Part shown: positions 29,332-40,599 of the stretch, piece after piece
How the letters are laid out: every line of letters starts with the position of its first letter
Numbering within the stretch: the first letter of the stretch is position 1
Origin: Candidatus Streptomyces philanthi
Lineage (GTDB): Bacteria; Actinomycetota; Actinomycetes; Streptomycetales; Streptomycetaceae
DNA length: 64,000 nt
NCBI GenBank assembly: GCA_018114805.1
Contig: CP073042.1
Coordinates: 4,691,001-4,755,000, forward strand
Reading direction: 5' to 3'
The notes under the pieces: generated by a model
The model's database searches: none
The model's input: the letters and a program-made list of their open reading frames with translations, nothing else
Told to the model about the DNA's origin: nothing
Translations under genes and position numbers: made by a program

Positions 29332-29484
29332 CCGTGACCGACGGGGCACCGCCCGAGCCCGCCGCAGCCTCGCGGCGGTCCGGGCTGGTGGCGGTCCGCA
29401 ACGGGGCCCCGCGATGGCGCGGGGCGGCCACGGCGCCGCGTCCGACGACTTGATACGTGAACCGAAGAAGAGAGAAGAAGACGC

Positions 29485-29958
29485 ATGACCGACACCGCGC
29501 GGGCACGCAAGCTGGCTGACCGCATCCGGGTCGCGGTCGCGGAGACCCTGCAGCGACGCATCAAGGACCCGCGGCTGGGCTACGTGACGATCACGGACAC
29601 CCAGGTCACCGGTGACCTGCGGGAGGCGACTGTCTTCTACACGGTCTTCGGCGACGAGGAGGAGCGCACCGCCTCGGCCGCGGCGCTGGAGAGCGCCAAG
29701 GGAGTGCTGCGCTCCGAGGTGGGCCGCCAGACCGGTGTCCGCTTCACCCCCACGCTGACGTTCGTCCCGGACGCGCTGCCCGACAACGCTCGTACCATCG
29801 ACGACCTGCTCGCCAAGGCGAAGGCGGCCGACGCGCAGGTACGCGAGGCGTCCGAGGGCGCCGCGTACGCCGGCGACGCCGACCCGTACCGCAAGCCGGA
29901 CGAGGACGACGAGGCCCCCGAGCCCGAGACCGGCGGTGAGGGCACCACACAGGCATGA
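29485..29958 (+). CDS. rbfA: 30S ribosome-binding factor RbfA
   Basis: Helps 16S rRNA 5'-end maturation and cold adaptation. 157 aa. ATG 29485 after a GAAGAAGAGAGAAGAAG purine tract. Core KH-like fold: RIRVAVAETLQRRIKDPRLG, VTITDTQVTGDLREATVFYT, LTFVPDALPDNARTIDDLL. It has an extra acidic C-terminal tail typical of actinobacteria. Overlaps truB by ATGA. Intact. Confidence 0.95.
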   Translation: MTDTARARKLADRIRVAVAETLQRRIKDPRLGYVTITDTQVTGDLREATVFYTVFGDEEERTASAAALESAKGVLRSEVGRQTGVRFTPTLTFVPDALPDNARTIDDLLAKAKAADAQVREASEGAAYAGDADPYRKPDEDDEAPEPETGGEGTTQA

Positions 29959-30857
29959 AGCGCAAGGGAACCGGTCCGGACGGACTGGTCATCGTGGACA
30001 AGCCGGCCGGCTTCACCTCGCACGACGTCGTGGCCAAACTGCGCCGCTTCGCGGGGACGCGCCGGGTCGGACACGCCGGGACGCTCGATCCCATGGCGAC
30101 CGGCGTGCTGGTCATCGGCGTGGAGAAGGCGACTCGTCTCCTCGGCCACCTGGCCCTCACCGAGAAGGAGTACGCGGCGACTATCAGGCTCGGCCAGAGC
30201 ACCGTCACCGACGACGCCGAGGGTGAGATCACCGCGTCCGCCGGCGTCGAGGGCCTGGACCGGGCGGCCGTCGATGCCGGCGTGGCCAAGCTGACCGGCG
30301 ACATCCAGCAGGTCCCGTCCAAGGTCAGCGCCATCAAGATCGACGGCAAGCGGTCGTACTCGCGGGTGCGGGAGGGCGAGGAGTTCGAGATCCCGGCCCG
30401 CCCCGTCACGGTCTCGACCTTCGACGTGCACGAGGTGCGCGAGGCGGGCGCCGACGACGGCGCGCGCGTCGTGGACCTCGACGTCACGGTCGTGTGCTCC
30501 TCGGGCACGTACATCCGCGCGCTCGCCCGCGACCTGGGCACCGACCTCGGCACCGGGGGCCACCTCACCGCGTTGCGCCGCACCCGGGTCGGCCCCTACG
30601 GCCTATCGGGGGCGCACTCGCTGGAGGAACTGGAGGCGTCGCTGATGGTGCTCCCGATCGCCGACGCCGCGGCGGCGGCCTTCCCCCGCTGGGACGTCAG
30701 CGCCGAACAGGCGCTTCTCCTGGGCAACGGCGTCCGCCTCAACGGCCCTGGGCTCGGCGTCGAGGGCCCCGTCGCGGTCTTCGACCCCGACGGCCGGTTC
30801 CTGGCGCTCATCGAGGAACGGGACGGCAAGGCCAAGAGCCTGGCGGTCTTCGCCTAG
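29955..30857 (+). CDS. truB: tRNA pseudouridine(55) synthase
   Basis: Makes pseudouridine 55 in the T-arm of tRNAs. 300 aa, with the start overlapping the rbfA stop. The catalytic Asp lies in VGHAGTLDPMATGVL; KPAGFTSHD and SGTYIRALARDLG are also typical. A C-terminal PUA-like extension (LGVEGPVAVFDPDGRFLAL) is present. Intact. Confidence 0.95.
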   Translation: MKRKGTGPDGLVIVDKPAGFTSHDVVAKLRRFAGTRRVGHAGTLDPMATGVLVIGVEKATRLLGHLALTEKEYAATIRLGQSTVTDDAEGEITASAGVEGLDRAAVDAGVAKLTGDIQQVPSKVSAIKIDGKRSYSRVREGEEFEIPARPVTVSTFDVHEVREAGADDGARVVDLDVTVVCSSGTYIRALARDLGTDLGTGGHLTALRRTRVGPYGLSGAHSLEELEASLMVLPIADAAAAAFPRWDVSAEQALLLGNGVRLNGPGLGVEGPVAVFDPDGRFLALIEERDGKAKSLAVFA

Positions 30858-30923
30858 GAACCGCCTGGCCCCGAGGCCGTGCCGCGGCCCCGTGCCGCCG
30901 TACGCCGCCGCCATCAGGCACCC

Positions 30924-30959
30924 AGCCGCCGGCCCCGTCCCGTGACGGAGCCGGCGGCT
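30924..30959 (+). terminator. hairpin terminator after truB
   Basis: Perfect 10-bp stem AGCCGCCGGC (30924-30933) and GCCGGCGGCT (30950-30959), with an inner CCGTC/GACGG pairing in the loop, 67 bp after the truB stop. Confidence 0.7.
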
Positions 30960-31209
30960 TCGCGTTGCCCGCCCGCGGGAGCTGTTGTTGTGTCGCGGGT
31001 ACGTCGTCCCTGCCGCGCCGTATACGGGGCACGGGCACGCAGCGGCTTTGGGACGGGGCACGGGGCGCGAAGCGCTGGCGGGCTCTCGCGGTGGGGTGAG
31101 CCCGGGCGTGCGGGGGGATGGGTGGGTGATGGCCGGGGCGGGACGTGGGCATGGCAGTCTTAGACCTGCGTCATTGGACAGACAAGAGTTCGGGTGAGGA
31201 GCGGGCACA

Positions 31210-32187
31210 GTGCAACGCTGGCGTGGCTTGGAGGACATCCCCGAGGCTGCATTCTTTGGGTCTGGGGGACGCAGCGTGGTCACCATCGGCTCGTACGACG
31301 GCGTGCACCGCGGGCACCAGTTGATCATCGGTCGAGCCGTGGCGCGGGCGCGCGAGCTCGGCGTACCCGCGGTGGTGGTGACCTTCGACCCGCACCCGAG
31401 CGAGGTCGTGCGCCCCGGCAGCCACCCACCGCTGCTGGCCCCGCACCACCGGCGCGCCGAGCTGATGGCGGAGCTGGGAGTGGACGCGGTGCTGATCCTG
31501 CCGTTCACGATGGAGTTCTCGAAGCTCCCGCCGAGCGAGTTCGTGGTGAAGGTGCTCGTGGACAAGTTGCGCGCGAAGGTGGTCGTGGAGGGCCCGAACT
31601 TCCGCTTCGGGCACAAGGCCGCCGGCAACGTGGAGACGCTTGCGGAACTCGGCCGCACCTACGACTACGAGGTCGAGATCGTCGACCTCTTCGAGCGGGG
31701 CGAGGCGGGAGGCGGCGAGCCGTTCTCGTCCACCCTGACCCGCAAGCTCGTCGCCGAAGGCGACATGGCGGGCGCCATGGAGGTGCTGGGCCGCCCGCAC
31801 CGGGTGGAGGGCGTCGTCGTACGGGGCGCGCAGCGCGGGCGCGAGCTCGGCTATCCCACCGCCAACCTGGAGACCCTGCCGCACACGGCGATCCCGGCCG
31901 ACGGCGTCTACGCCGGCTGGCTCACGGCGAACGGGGAGGCGATGCCGGCGGCCATCTCGGTCGGCACCAACCCGCAGTTCGACGGCACGGAGCGGACGGT
32001 GGAGGCGTACGCGATCGACCGGGTCGGGCTTGACCTGTACGGGCTCCACGTGGAGGTCGACTTCCTCGCCTTCCTGCGGGGGCAGGAGAAGTTCGCGACC
32101 ATCGAGGCGCTGCTGGAGCGCATGGCCGTCGACGTGCGGCGCGCACGGGAACTCGTGGCCGCCCACGACGGCGCCGAGCAGTCCTGA
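31210..32187 (+). CDS. ribF: bifunctional riboflavin kinase / FAD synthetase
   Basis: Makes FMN from riboflavin and FAD from FMN. 325 aa. Start GTG 31210 (V-QRWRGLEDIPEAAF). N-terminal adenylyltransferase domain with VTIGSYDGVHRGHQ, VVTFDPHPSEVV and the nucleotide motif VEGPNFRFGHKAAGN. C-terminal flavokinase domain from about residue 200 with RGRELGYPTANL and IPADGVYAGW. Intact. The long gap to truB and the hairpin suggest its own promoter. Confidence 0.95.
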   Translation: MQRWRGLEDIPEAAFFGSGGRSVVTIGSYDGVHRGHQLIIGRAVARARELGVPAVVVTFDPHPSEVVRPGSHPPLLAPHHRRAELMAELGVDAVLILPFTMEFSKLPPSEFVVKVLVDKLRAKVVVEGPNFRFGHKAAGNVETLAELGRTYDYEVEIVDLFERGEAGGGEPFSSTLTRKLVAEGDMAGAMEVLGRPHRVEGVVVRGAQRGRELGYPTANLETLPHTAIPADGVYAGWLTANGEAMPAAISVGTNPQFDGTERTVEAYAIDRVGLDLYGLHVEVDFLAFLRGQEKFATIEALLERMAVDVRRARELVAAHDGAEQS

Positions 32188-32303
32188 ACCGGACAGCGGC
32201 CTGAGCCGGACGGAGCGTCGTCCGGGGGCGCTCCGGCGGCGGCAGGGGCGCGCGGCCCGGGGCGCGACAACGCCGTGCGCGCACGGGCGGGACCGCGAAC
32301 GAC

Positions 32304-32362
32304 GGGGCCCGCACCGTAGCGCTCGGACACCAGAGGGTGTCCGAGCGAACGGTGCGGGCCCC
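32304..32362. terminator. long bidirectional hairpin between ribF and the MinD-like gene
   Basis: A 26-bp inverted repeat: GGGGCCCGCACCGT plus CGCTCGGACACC, then loop AGAG, then the complement, with only a small bulge. It sits between convergent genes. It is the most stable hairpin seen in the window and has no heptamer units. Confidence 0.88.
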
Positions 32363-32382
32363 GCTCCCGTATGACCCGTTGC

Positions 32383-35300
32383 CTACTGCTGCGGCGGCGC
32401 CGGTGGCTGCGGCCAGCCGACCTGGCCGGCGCCTTGCTGGCTGTCCTGGCCCGCTTGCTGGTGCGCGCCGGGTGGTTGGCCGGGCAGCGGGTAGCCGTAC
32501 CCGTACGGGGCCTGCCCGGGCTGTCCCGGCTGCTGTCCCTGTGGAGCGGGCTGGGCGGCTTGCTGGCCCCGTACGGGCCCGCCTGCCTGTGGGTCGGGCT
32601 GGGGCGCCGAGGGCTGCTGCTGCCAGCTCTGGCCCTGCTGCGGGCCCGGTTGCCACGGGTAGCCCTGGTGCTGCGGGTACGCCGCCCCGCCGGGGCCCGG
32701 TCGCGGCTGGCCGTACGGGTCGCCGGGCTGCTGGTCATAGGCCGGGGGTCTGCTGCCGCGCGGGGTACCCCGCGGCGGGGGAGCGCCCTGCTGGCCCGGC
32801 ATCGGCGGGGCCACGTGCGGGGGCTGGGCGGCGCTGCCGTCCGTCGTCCACAGGCCCTGCTCCTGCTGGGCCCGGGTGAAGTCCTCGGCGACCAGCGCGG
32901 ACAGGTTGAAGTACGCCTCGCGGGTCTTGGGCCGCATCATCGTCAGCTCGACCTCGGCGCCCGCCGCCAGGTGCTCGTCGAACGGCACCACGACCACGCC
33001 GCGGCAGCGGGTCTCGAAGTGCGACACGATGTCCTCGACCTTGATCATCTTGCCTGTCTCGCGGACGCCGGAGATGACGGTGATGCTGCCCGACACCAGA
33101 TCGGCGTAGCCGTACGCGGAGAGCCAGTCGAGCGTGGTGCTCGCGCTGCTCGCGCCGTCGACCGACGGCGTGGAGATGATGATGAGCTGGTGCGCGAGGT
33201 CGAGGACGCCGCGCATGGCGCTGTAGAGCAGGCCGGTGCCGGAGTCGGTGAGGATGATCGGGTACTGCTTGCCGAGCACGTCGATGACGCGGCGGCCGAG
33301 CGTACCGGCGTCCGGGTTGGCGTCGATGGCGATGACCTTGTCCTGCCGCTCCGTGGAGAGCGTCGCGCCGAGCGCCGTCGTCGTGGTGGTCTTGCCGACG
33401 CCGCCCTTGAGGCTGATGACCGCGATCCGGTAGCAGGACAGCACCGGCGTACGGATCAGCTCCAGCTTCCGCTGCCGCTCCGCCTCCTCCTTCTTGCCGC
33501 CCAACTTGAACCGCGACGCCGCCCCGCCCTGCTTCCTGGGCTTCTGCTTGGCGCGCAGCAGGCGGTCGGAGGACAGCTCGACGGCCGCGGTGTAGCCGAG
33601 CGGGGCGCCGGCCCCGTGCCCCGTGCGCGCGCGTTGGTCGGCCGGCGCGGTCGGCCACTCCCCGGACCTCGGGTCAACGGGTCCGGTCCCGTGCGGCTGC
33701 GCGGCGGCCCCGTGCCCCTGCGCGGGCGCCGCCTGCTGCCCCGCGTACGGGCCGGGCGCGCCGTGCTGCGCCTGCTGGCCGGGCTGCCCCTGCTGGCCGG
33801 GCTGCCCCTGCCCGGAGGCGGGCGCGTGTGCTGCGGGAACCCGTACCCGCCCGGCGGCACGGCGCCCTGGCCGCCGGCTGCGGGGGCCGTGCCCGGCGCC
33901 CCGGACTGCGGGAAGTCGTAGCCAGCCGGTGCCGGGCCCGGGGGAGCGACGGCCGGGGCCGCCTGCTGCGGCTCAGCGCCGTCCGCCGCGCCTGGGGCCG
34001 GCGTCGGGGCGGCCAGCGGGTAGCCGTAGCCGGACGGGGCAGCGGGGCCGGGCCCCCGTGGGCCGCCGCCTGTGCGGGCGCGCCGCCGGCCTGTGGACCG
34101 GGACCGGCCGCCTGGCCAGGTGTGCCGCTCCTCGGGTCATGGGCGGGGCCGCCCGGCGTGTGCTGCGCAGACGGTGCGTGCTGGGCGGCGGCGTGGCCGG
34201 CGACGGGCTGTGCGTCGGACGGCTGGGCGCCGGGGAGCGCCGCCGCCGCGCCGGGGCCGCCCTGCTGCGGGTAGCCGTAACCGTCGTGCCGCGGCGCCGC
34301 GTTGGGCGTCTGGTGCTGCTTTCCGGGCGGCGGTGCGAGGCCGGGCTGGGGCTGTGCGTGCGGCGTGGGCGGCGCCCACGGCCCGCCCTGATGGGGCGTC
34401 GGCGCGGCGGCGGATGCCGCGCCCGATGCGGCGGCGTTGCCCGAAGCGGCCGGCACCTGCCCCGGGGCGTCGCCCGTGTGCGGTGCGGGCTGGCCCACGC
34501 TCCACGGCGTAGCCAGCGGCGGTGACGCGGCGGCGACGTGTGCGGCGGGGCCGGGCTGCCCGGCGGGCGGCGGTGCGGCCCGCTCGAAGTTCGGCGGCAG
34601 CGGCGGCAGGCCGGTCTGCGGGGCAGTCGGTGGCCAGGCCGCGGCGGGCTGGGCGTCGGGCGCGTACGGCGGTGTGGCGGGCGCGGAGGCGCCCGGTGAC
34701 GCGGCGTCGGACGGCGCCCCGGCGTCGGCCTTGCGCGCGGCATCCGCCCCGGTGGCGTCGGGCGAGGCAGCGTCGTCGCCGCCCGCTCCGCGCTCCGCCG
34801 CCTCGTGCCGCATCGCCGCGGTGGAGAACCGCATGGTGCCAGGGCCGGCGGCGCCGGACACCGACCCGGCGCTGGGGGATGCCTCGGGCCGCGCACTGGC
34901 GGGCGACTCCTGCTCGTCGGACGAGCCTGGTACGTCACCTACGGACCCGTCCGCGCGGTCGGCGTTTCCACGGGCCGCGATCTCCTCCATGTCGCGCTGC
35001 AGCGAGGCGGTGGAGAAGCGCACGGTGGACGGGCTCTGGCCGGGCCCCGTCGTGGCGGTCCCTCCCCCCGTGCTCGACTCGCTGTCCGCCACGGCCTCGG
35101 TCGTGCCGTCCGCATCGCCCCGCGCACCGCCGCGTGCGTCGGTTGACGACTCGGCGGCGCCCGTGGGCGCGGCGTCCACGTCGTCCGGCTTCGCGGCGTC
35201 CGTACCCGCTCCGTCGCCATCCGCGGTCGCGTCCGTCTCAGCTTTCGCGCCCGTGGCATCGCGTGACGCGCTGCCGCCCCGCGCGGAGCCCTCCTTGTCG

Positions 35301-35823
35301 AGGATCCCGCCGGAAGGCGAAGCGGAAACCGAACCGGAACCCGAAGCGGAAGCGGGTTCCGACGTCGTTCCGGTGCCCGGCACGTCGGTTGCGGCCACCT
35401 CGTCCGCCGCCGCCGGCGACGCGTCAACCTTCGGTGTCACGGCGGGCGGCGCCCACGACGACTGGTACGCGTCCGGCGCGGGCAGCCCCGGCACCGCTAC
35501 GGGGCTCCCCCGTCAGGGGCGGGGGCGGAGCCGCAGGTCGCGTCATGGCCGCCGGACGGCGGAGGCGTCGCGGGCGCCGACGGGATGGGCGGCCACGGCG
35601 AGGCGGAAGCCGAACTCGACGGCGGAGGCGGCGGTGTGGACGAGGCGAACGCTGAGGAGGGCGACGACGAGGAGGAAGGCGAAGAGGAAGCAGCGTTCTG
35701 CGTGTACCAGGCAGGCGGGGTGTAGTCGATAGTGAACTTGCCCGTGTGCTCGGCGTCCGCGTCGGACTGATCCTCGCCCGGGTTGGTTCCGCCCGTGCGG
35801 ATCTCGTCCCGATCGCTGCTCAC
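32383..35823 (-). pseudogene. MinD/ParA-like ATPase gene of the T7SS locus with three frame breaks
   Basis: GTG 35823 follows a perfect AGGAGG. The N-terminal 600 or so residues are a Pro/Ala/Ser-rich disordered tail with two VRFSTA/MRFSTA-type repeats. The C-terminal third is a MinD/ParA-type ATPase with deviant Walker A KGGVGKTTTT, VIAIDANPDAGTLG and a following Gln/Pro-rich tail. Breaks: about 35,503 (one C short in a C run before VAVPGLPAPD), about 34,050 and about 33,830. From about 33,825 to the stop the frame is open, so an ATPase fragment could be made. This gene sits beside ESX loci in Streptomyces and resembles EspI-type ATPases. Its N-terminal tail may guide the protein to the secretion machine; inference only. 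Confidence 0.7.
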
Positions 35824-36145
35824 AATGCCTCCTGCTGGTGTGGTCGAGCACCCTCGAATTTTCCGGCGGGCCGACCGTTCCCGTCGCACGACCGCTCGGC
35901 TTTCCCCATGGGGACGCGGAGCCACCGCAATCGGGTTCTCCGCACTCCACAGCAAGACTAATCACCATGAGCGCAACAACGGCAGGCCCGCCCCCTGGCC
36001 CTGTTCCGGGCGAGGAGAACCGGCGGTGTTCGCCCGGCGATCGCGGCCCGCGCGCCCCGTGCGCTCCGGGCCTGGCGCCTCGTCGTACCCGGACCGGCCG
36101 CGCCCCACCGGCCTTATCGGCGCGCGAACCCGCCGCCCGGGGACG
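35824..36145. other. gap upstream of the MinD-like gene
   Basis: 322 bp between two minus-strand genes; it should contain the promoter of the ATPase gene. Open frames on both strands have no recognisable family. No repeat arrays. Confidence 0.4.
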
Positions 36146-37235
36146 TCAGTCCACCCGGCGCGGAGCACCCAGGAGCGCCGTCTCCACATCTGTCGCCCGT
36201 ATCGTGACGTACTGCCGTGAACGCCGCGTACACCACAGGGTCACCTCATCGGGCAGCGACGACAGCGCGTTCACATCCGCCCGGGGCAGCGCCAGCACGC
36301 GGCCCACCGCGCTGGCCTCATCGGGGGAAACCCGCTGAATACCCACCAGGTCGGCATGTTCGAGCAGGCGCGGGGCCACCGGACTGACGTAGGGCAGCAA
36401 CGTCAGGACTGACTGCCAGGGTGTCGAGGTGACCCGCCCCCGTGGCGGGATCCCGCAGTCGCGTACGACCAACACGGGGCCGCGCACCGACGGCCCCTGC
36501 GGAGCCACCCGGCCCACCTCGTGCGTCACCATGCAGGGATGGCCGCCACCAGCGGCCTGTACGAGCGGCCCCCAGGACTGGGCGCGCCCGGTCTCCACGG
36601 CCACCCGCAGGCCCGTGCCCGCCGCCCGCAGCGCCAGGGCCCGCGTGGTCCACAACCCGCCCACGAGCACGACGTCGTACGGGGCCGGACGGCTGAGCCC
36701 GAGCGTCACGGGGCGCTGCTAGTGGTCAACCCCGATCACCACGCCGTCATCGCCGATCGGCAGTGACAGCGCGGACAGTTCGCTGGCCCGCAGCACGTGG
36801 CGGTCGCGGCGCGGGCCGATCAACCCGAAGCCGAACCTGGCCCGAACACCGCGCCGCTCCGCTGTCGTTGCCCCGTCGCCAGGCGCGCCGCCCCCGCCGG
36901 CACGGGCCCCGGTGGAGTGGGCGCCGGCGGCGGGGCGGCCGGCGCGAGCTGGCCCGGGGCGAGCGTGCCGGGCCCGGCGGGGGCCGGGGCGGGCGTCGCG
37001 CGGGGCCCGCGCCGGGGTGGCCGAACGGCACCCCGGTGGGCGGACCGGGCGCGACCGGTGCCGGCCGGCCCTGCCCACCGACCACGCCGGCACCGCCCGC
37101 CGCGCTCCCGTTGCCAGTTGGGGCCGGGCCGCCAGCGCCCCCCGGCGCACGTACGGGCTCGGGCGCCCCGGGGTACGGACCGGCCGCGCCCGGCGGGTAA
37201 CCAGAGGCCCCGGGCGTGGATGGGGGTGTACTCAT
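36146..37235 (-). pseudogene. T7SS-locus protein of unknown function, broken by a TAG and frameshifts
   Basis: ATG 37235 overlaps the stop of the EccE gene (TGATG). The protein starts with a Pro/Gly/Ala-rich tail (MSTPPSTPGASGYPPGAAG). Frame changes follow at about 37,020 and 36,860, then comes FGFGLIGPRRDRHVLRASEL. TAG at 36719-36721 interrupts GDDGVVIGVDH*QRPVTLGLS in the same frame as the last 188 codons (YDVVLVGGLWTTRALALRAA, then QSVLTLLPYVSPVAPRLLEH). The C-terminal part is open and could be started at GTG 36709. I do not recognise a domain; its place between EccE and the MinD-like ATPase is conserved in Streptomyces ESX loci. Confidence 0.6.
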
Positions 37236-38525
37236 CAGCGGGTCCCCCCAAGCGGCAGGGTGGCCAGCACGCCGGGCACCTGCTCACGGTCCAGCCGGAC
37301 CAGGCCGGCCCTGGTCTCGCGCGCCGTACGCTCCAATTCGCTTCGCGCGCTGACTAGTTCGTCATCGCTACGCCCCGTGATCCGTACGTGCCCACTGAGG
37401 GCGACCTCCTGACCGCCGCCGCGCGCGAGGGTCAGGCTGAACGTCGTCGCCAGCACCGGCACGGCCGTCAGCAGCGACACCAGGCAAGTCAACGGCGTTG
37501 CGCTGGCACCTAACTGAGGCCACCTGCCGACCCAGTACGTGGTATGTTGGCGATCGTCACAGCGCCAGGTGCGGGAGGTCTCCACTGTGCGTCGCGCCGG
37601 CCCGCCCGACGAACCGCCGGAGGCGGCGGCGATCGGGTTGGCGCACGCGGCGGCGACCGCGGCCGCGACCAGCTCCGCCTCGGAGAGCACGTCCGCCCGG
37701 AAGTCGGCGCCTATCAGTCGACTGGCCAACTGGTCGGCCGCGCGCGACAGGCTCCGCTGCGCCCCGCCCACCGCCCCTGGCGGCGACCGCCTCCGGGCAC
37801 AGTTCCGGATCGAGCTTCAGCGCGACCCAGGTCACGCGCAGCGCGGGCGCGCCCGCCTGGGCCTGCAGCGGGCCGTAGTTGCGCGTGGCCGCCGCCTGTT
37901 GTGGCAGATCGGGCGCGGGCGCCCGTTGGGTGTGCTGCACGACCTGGGCCGACTCCAGCCGTATGCCGTCCACGTCCATGGCCTCGCGCAACAACTCCAG
38001 AGGCAGTGGGCGTTCGCCACCCGCCGGCCTTAGGCCGTGGCCAGCGGCCTCCACGCGCAACACGGCCGTTAGGAACGTGCCGTTCCCGACCATGCCCACG
38101 TCGCGCCGTGAACGGCCGGTGAAGGAGTACGTGCGCAGCGCCGGCTCGCATTCCAGGACCGGCGCGACCCGGGGTCGGTCCCCGCCGGAACGCGTACCGC
38201 AGCGGCCCGGCGCGTGCGCTGGCGCAGGCCCCGCGCGGTCGCCAGCCACTCCGGCAACGAGCGCCGGCGCACCACGGCGACCAGCACCAACACGGCGGCG
38301 ACGGCCGCGGTGGGCACCACCAGCAGCGTGTCGACGACCCAGGCCGTGAGCAGCACGGCGGCGGCGATCTCCACGAGCACGAGTTCGCGCAACGGGAAGG
38401 CGCTGAACCCGCCCGTCCGCGCCGCCCTGCGCGGCCGTCGTCGCTCCGAGCCTCGCCGGCGCGCCACGCCCCGTAGTGGTCGTCCCGGCCCCTGCCGCCC
38501 CACCCGCGACCGCTGTTCCCGTCAT
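37235..38525 (-). pseudogene. eccE: type VII secretion protein EccE, three frameshifts
   Basis: Membrane component of the ESX secretion complex. From about ATG 38525 (MTGTAVAGGAAG) the reading passes through three frames. The first is a Ser/Gly/Thr tail. The second (from about 38,410) holds two membrane helices (LVEIAAAVLLTAWVVDTLLV, VAAVLVLVAVV). The third (from about 38,190) holds RTYSFTGRSRRDVGMVGNGT and LRVTWVALKLDPELCPEAV. After about 37,770 it is back to the first frame with VEVALSG-type strands and RITGRSDDELVSARSELER to the stop at 37235. The two-helix N-terminus followed by a soluble domain fits EccE. The start is uncertain. Confidence 0.65.
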
Positions 38526-38993
38526 CGCCCCCAACTCCGCCCTCGGCCTCGGTTCCGGCCCGACGCTCGACCGAGGTCACGCCCCCGGCCCCCGCCCTGT
38601 CCGCGACTCCCGCCCCGCTCGGGGCGCGTCGCCCGGCGGCGCCCCGTCAGATCGCCTGCGCTACCGGCGCGTTGCCAAGGTGATCGAAGCGCCCGTAAGC
38701 ACCCACCGGCCCTGCGCGTCATGTCGTACGCCCCCTTACGCCGCGCCACCGCGGACTGCCGCCCGGTCGCTCTGCCACCCCGCGCCCCACACACCCCGCT
38801 GTCGTGCGCACACCGACCGTAGACTGTAGCGTCTCCACGCCCAAGTCCGGGGCCCCAACCTTGCGCGGAGTGACCCGAGCGTCACGCACTGAACGCTTAC
38901 CGGCATAGTAGTGGGGCCGGTCTGACAGCGGCGCCCGAACGCGGGTGCGCCGCACGGCCAGCACCGTTTCAGCCTGGGGGAGGAACTGAGGCC
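38526..38993. other. divergent gap between eccE and eccB
   Basis: 468 bp separating the minus-strand eccE operon from the plus-strand eccB operon. No gene recognised; the promoters for both should lie here. AT-richer patches near 38,820 and 38,905 are possible -10 regions, not assigned. Confidence 0.4.
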
Positions 38994-40588
38994 ATGGCAT
39001 CACGGCGGGACGAGCTCAACGCGTATACCTTCGCCAGGAAACGTCTGTTCGCTGCCTTCCTGCAGCCCACGCCCGCGGGCACCGAGGAGGGGGCGCCCCG
39101 CGCGCTGCGCGCCGTACTGCCCGGGGCCGTCGTCGGTGCCCTGATCCTGGCCGGCTTCGGTGCGTGGGGCATGTTCAAACCCAAGGCCCTCAAGGGCTGG
39201 GACGAGCCGAAGACGAACGTCATCATCGGCAGCGACTCCACCACCCGGTACGTGGTCCTGGAGACCAACGGCAAGGCGCAACTCCACCCCGTCCTCAACC
39301 TCTCATCGGCCAAGCTCCTGCTCAATCCCGACAAGGGCAAGTTCATCAAGGTCGACGAAAAGGTGCTGGACGACAGGAAAAGGTGCTGGACGAAGGAAGA
39401 TCCCGCACGGCCCCACCATCGGCATCCCCTACGCCCCCTACCGGCTGCCCGACGCGGGCGACGCGGGCAGGGCCAAGCGCTGGGCGGTGTGCGAGCGGCC
39501 GGGCGGTCGCGGCAGCACGGTGCAGAAGGCGACGTTCGTCCTGGCCGACCGCGAGACGTCGAAGGTGGAGGGTACGGAGCGGCTGCGCGACGGCCGGGTG
39601 ATGTACGTACGGGCCCAGAACGGGGCGCGCTACCTCGTGGACCGCAAGGGCTCCAAGTACCTCATCGGCGGTCCCGACTGGCGCCAACGCTCGAAGGACT
39701 ACACCTCCGCGTACGACAAGCTGTTGCTGCGCACCCTGGTCGGCAGCAGGTCCGCCCACCCGCAGAGCGTCACCGACGACTGGCTGAAGACGCTGCGCGC
39801 CGGCACCCCGATCACGTTCCCCCACCTTCCGGGCACCGTCGCCCCCGACGCGGGCATCGACGGGCTGAGCGAGGAGGAGGGGCGCGTGGGCATGGTACTC
39901 AGGGCGAAGACCGGCACCGGCCCCCAGCACTACGTCGTACTCCCCGGCAAGGTGCTACCCGTCTCGGACTTCACCGCCGAACTGCTCCTCAGCTCGCCCG
40001 AGACGGACCGCCTGAACCAGGCTGGACAAGCCAGGGACGCGACGCCCAGGCGTTCACGCCCGAGGGGGCCGAAGACGCCTTCTACGGCGACCGCGCGTGG
40101 CCACAGGACAAAGCGGTACAGGTGTCAACTCGCTCGGCGGCGAGTCCGCCCGCGACACGGTGTGCAGCGTTCTGCGCGACGTGAAGGCCAACGGGACCAC
40201 GAAACTGAGCACCTGGGCCGGCGAGGGCTTTCCCGCGACGATCGCGGAGGGCGGCAGCATCACCTACGTCACGCCGGGCACCGGGCTGCTCTACCGCGAG
40301 ATCCGGGGCCACCAGTCCACCTCCGGCTCGCTCTTCCTGGTGACCTACACGGGACTGCGCTACGCGGTGCAGACCAACAACGACAGCAGCTCCGAGGAGA
40401 GCGTGATCGGCACGGACGGCAAGCCGAAGAAGGTGGACGAGGAAGCCCAGCGCGAGGTCGACCAGGCGCGCATCCGCCTCGGCTACCAGGACGTCAAGCC
40501 GGCCCGCGTGCCCATCGAGTGGTCGTCCTTCCTGGCCAAGGGCCCCCGCCTGGACACCACTGCGGCCCGACAGCCGCAGGGAGCGTAG
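38994..40588 (+). pseudogene. eccB: type VII secretion protein EccB, at least three frame breaks
   Basis: Membrane-anchored core component of the ESX complex. ATG 38994 gives the classic EccB start (MASRRDELNAYTFARKRLFA), a single membrane helix (AVVGALILAGFGAWGMF) and the Tyr/Asn-rich periplasmic-type repeats. An imperfect 20-bp tandem duplication at 39357-39396 shifts the frame after VDEKVLDD. The correct frame resumes with KIPHGPTIGIPYAPYR. Further breaks occur near 40,040 and 40,115; the last 150 codons (GVNSLGGESARDTVCSVL to the stop) are intact. As it stands it could not make a full EccB. Confidence 0.7.
39357..39396. repeat. imperfect 20-bp tandem duplication inside eccB
   Basis: GAAAAGGTGCTGGACGACAG (39357-39376) is followed by GAAAAGGTGCTGGACGAAGG (39377-39396), 18 of 20 identical. 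Removing one copy restores most of the local eccB reading. Confidence 0.9.
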
Positions 40589-40599
40589 CCCCGGCGCAC

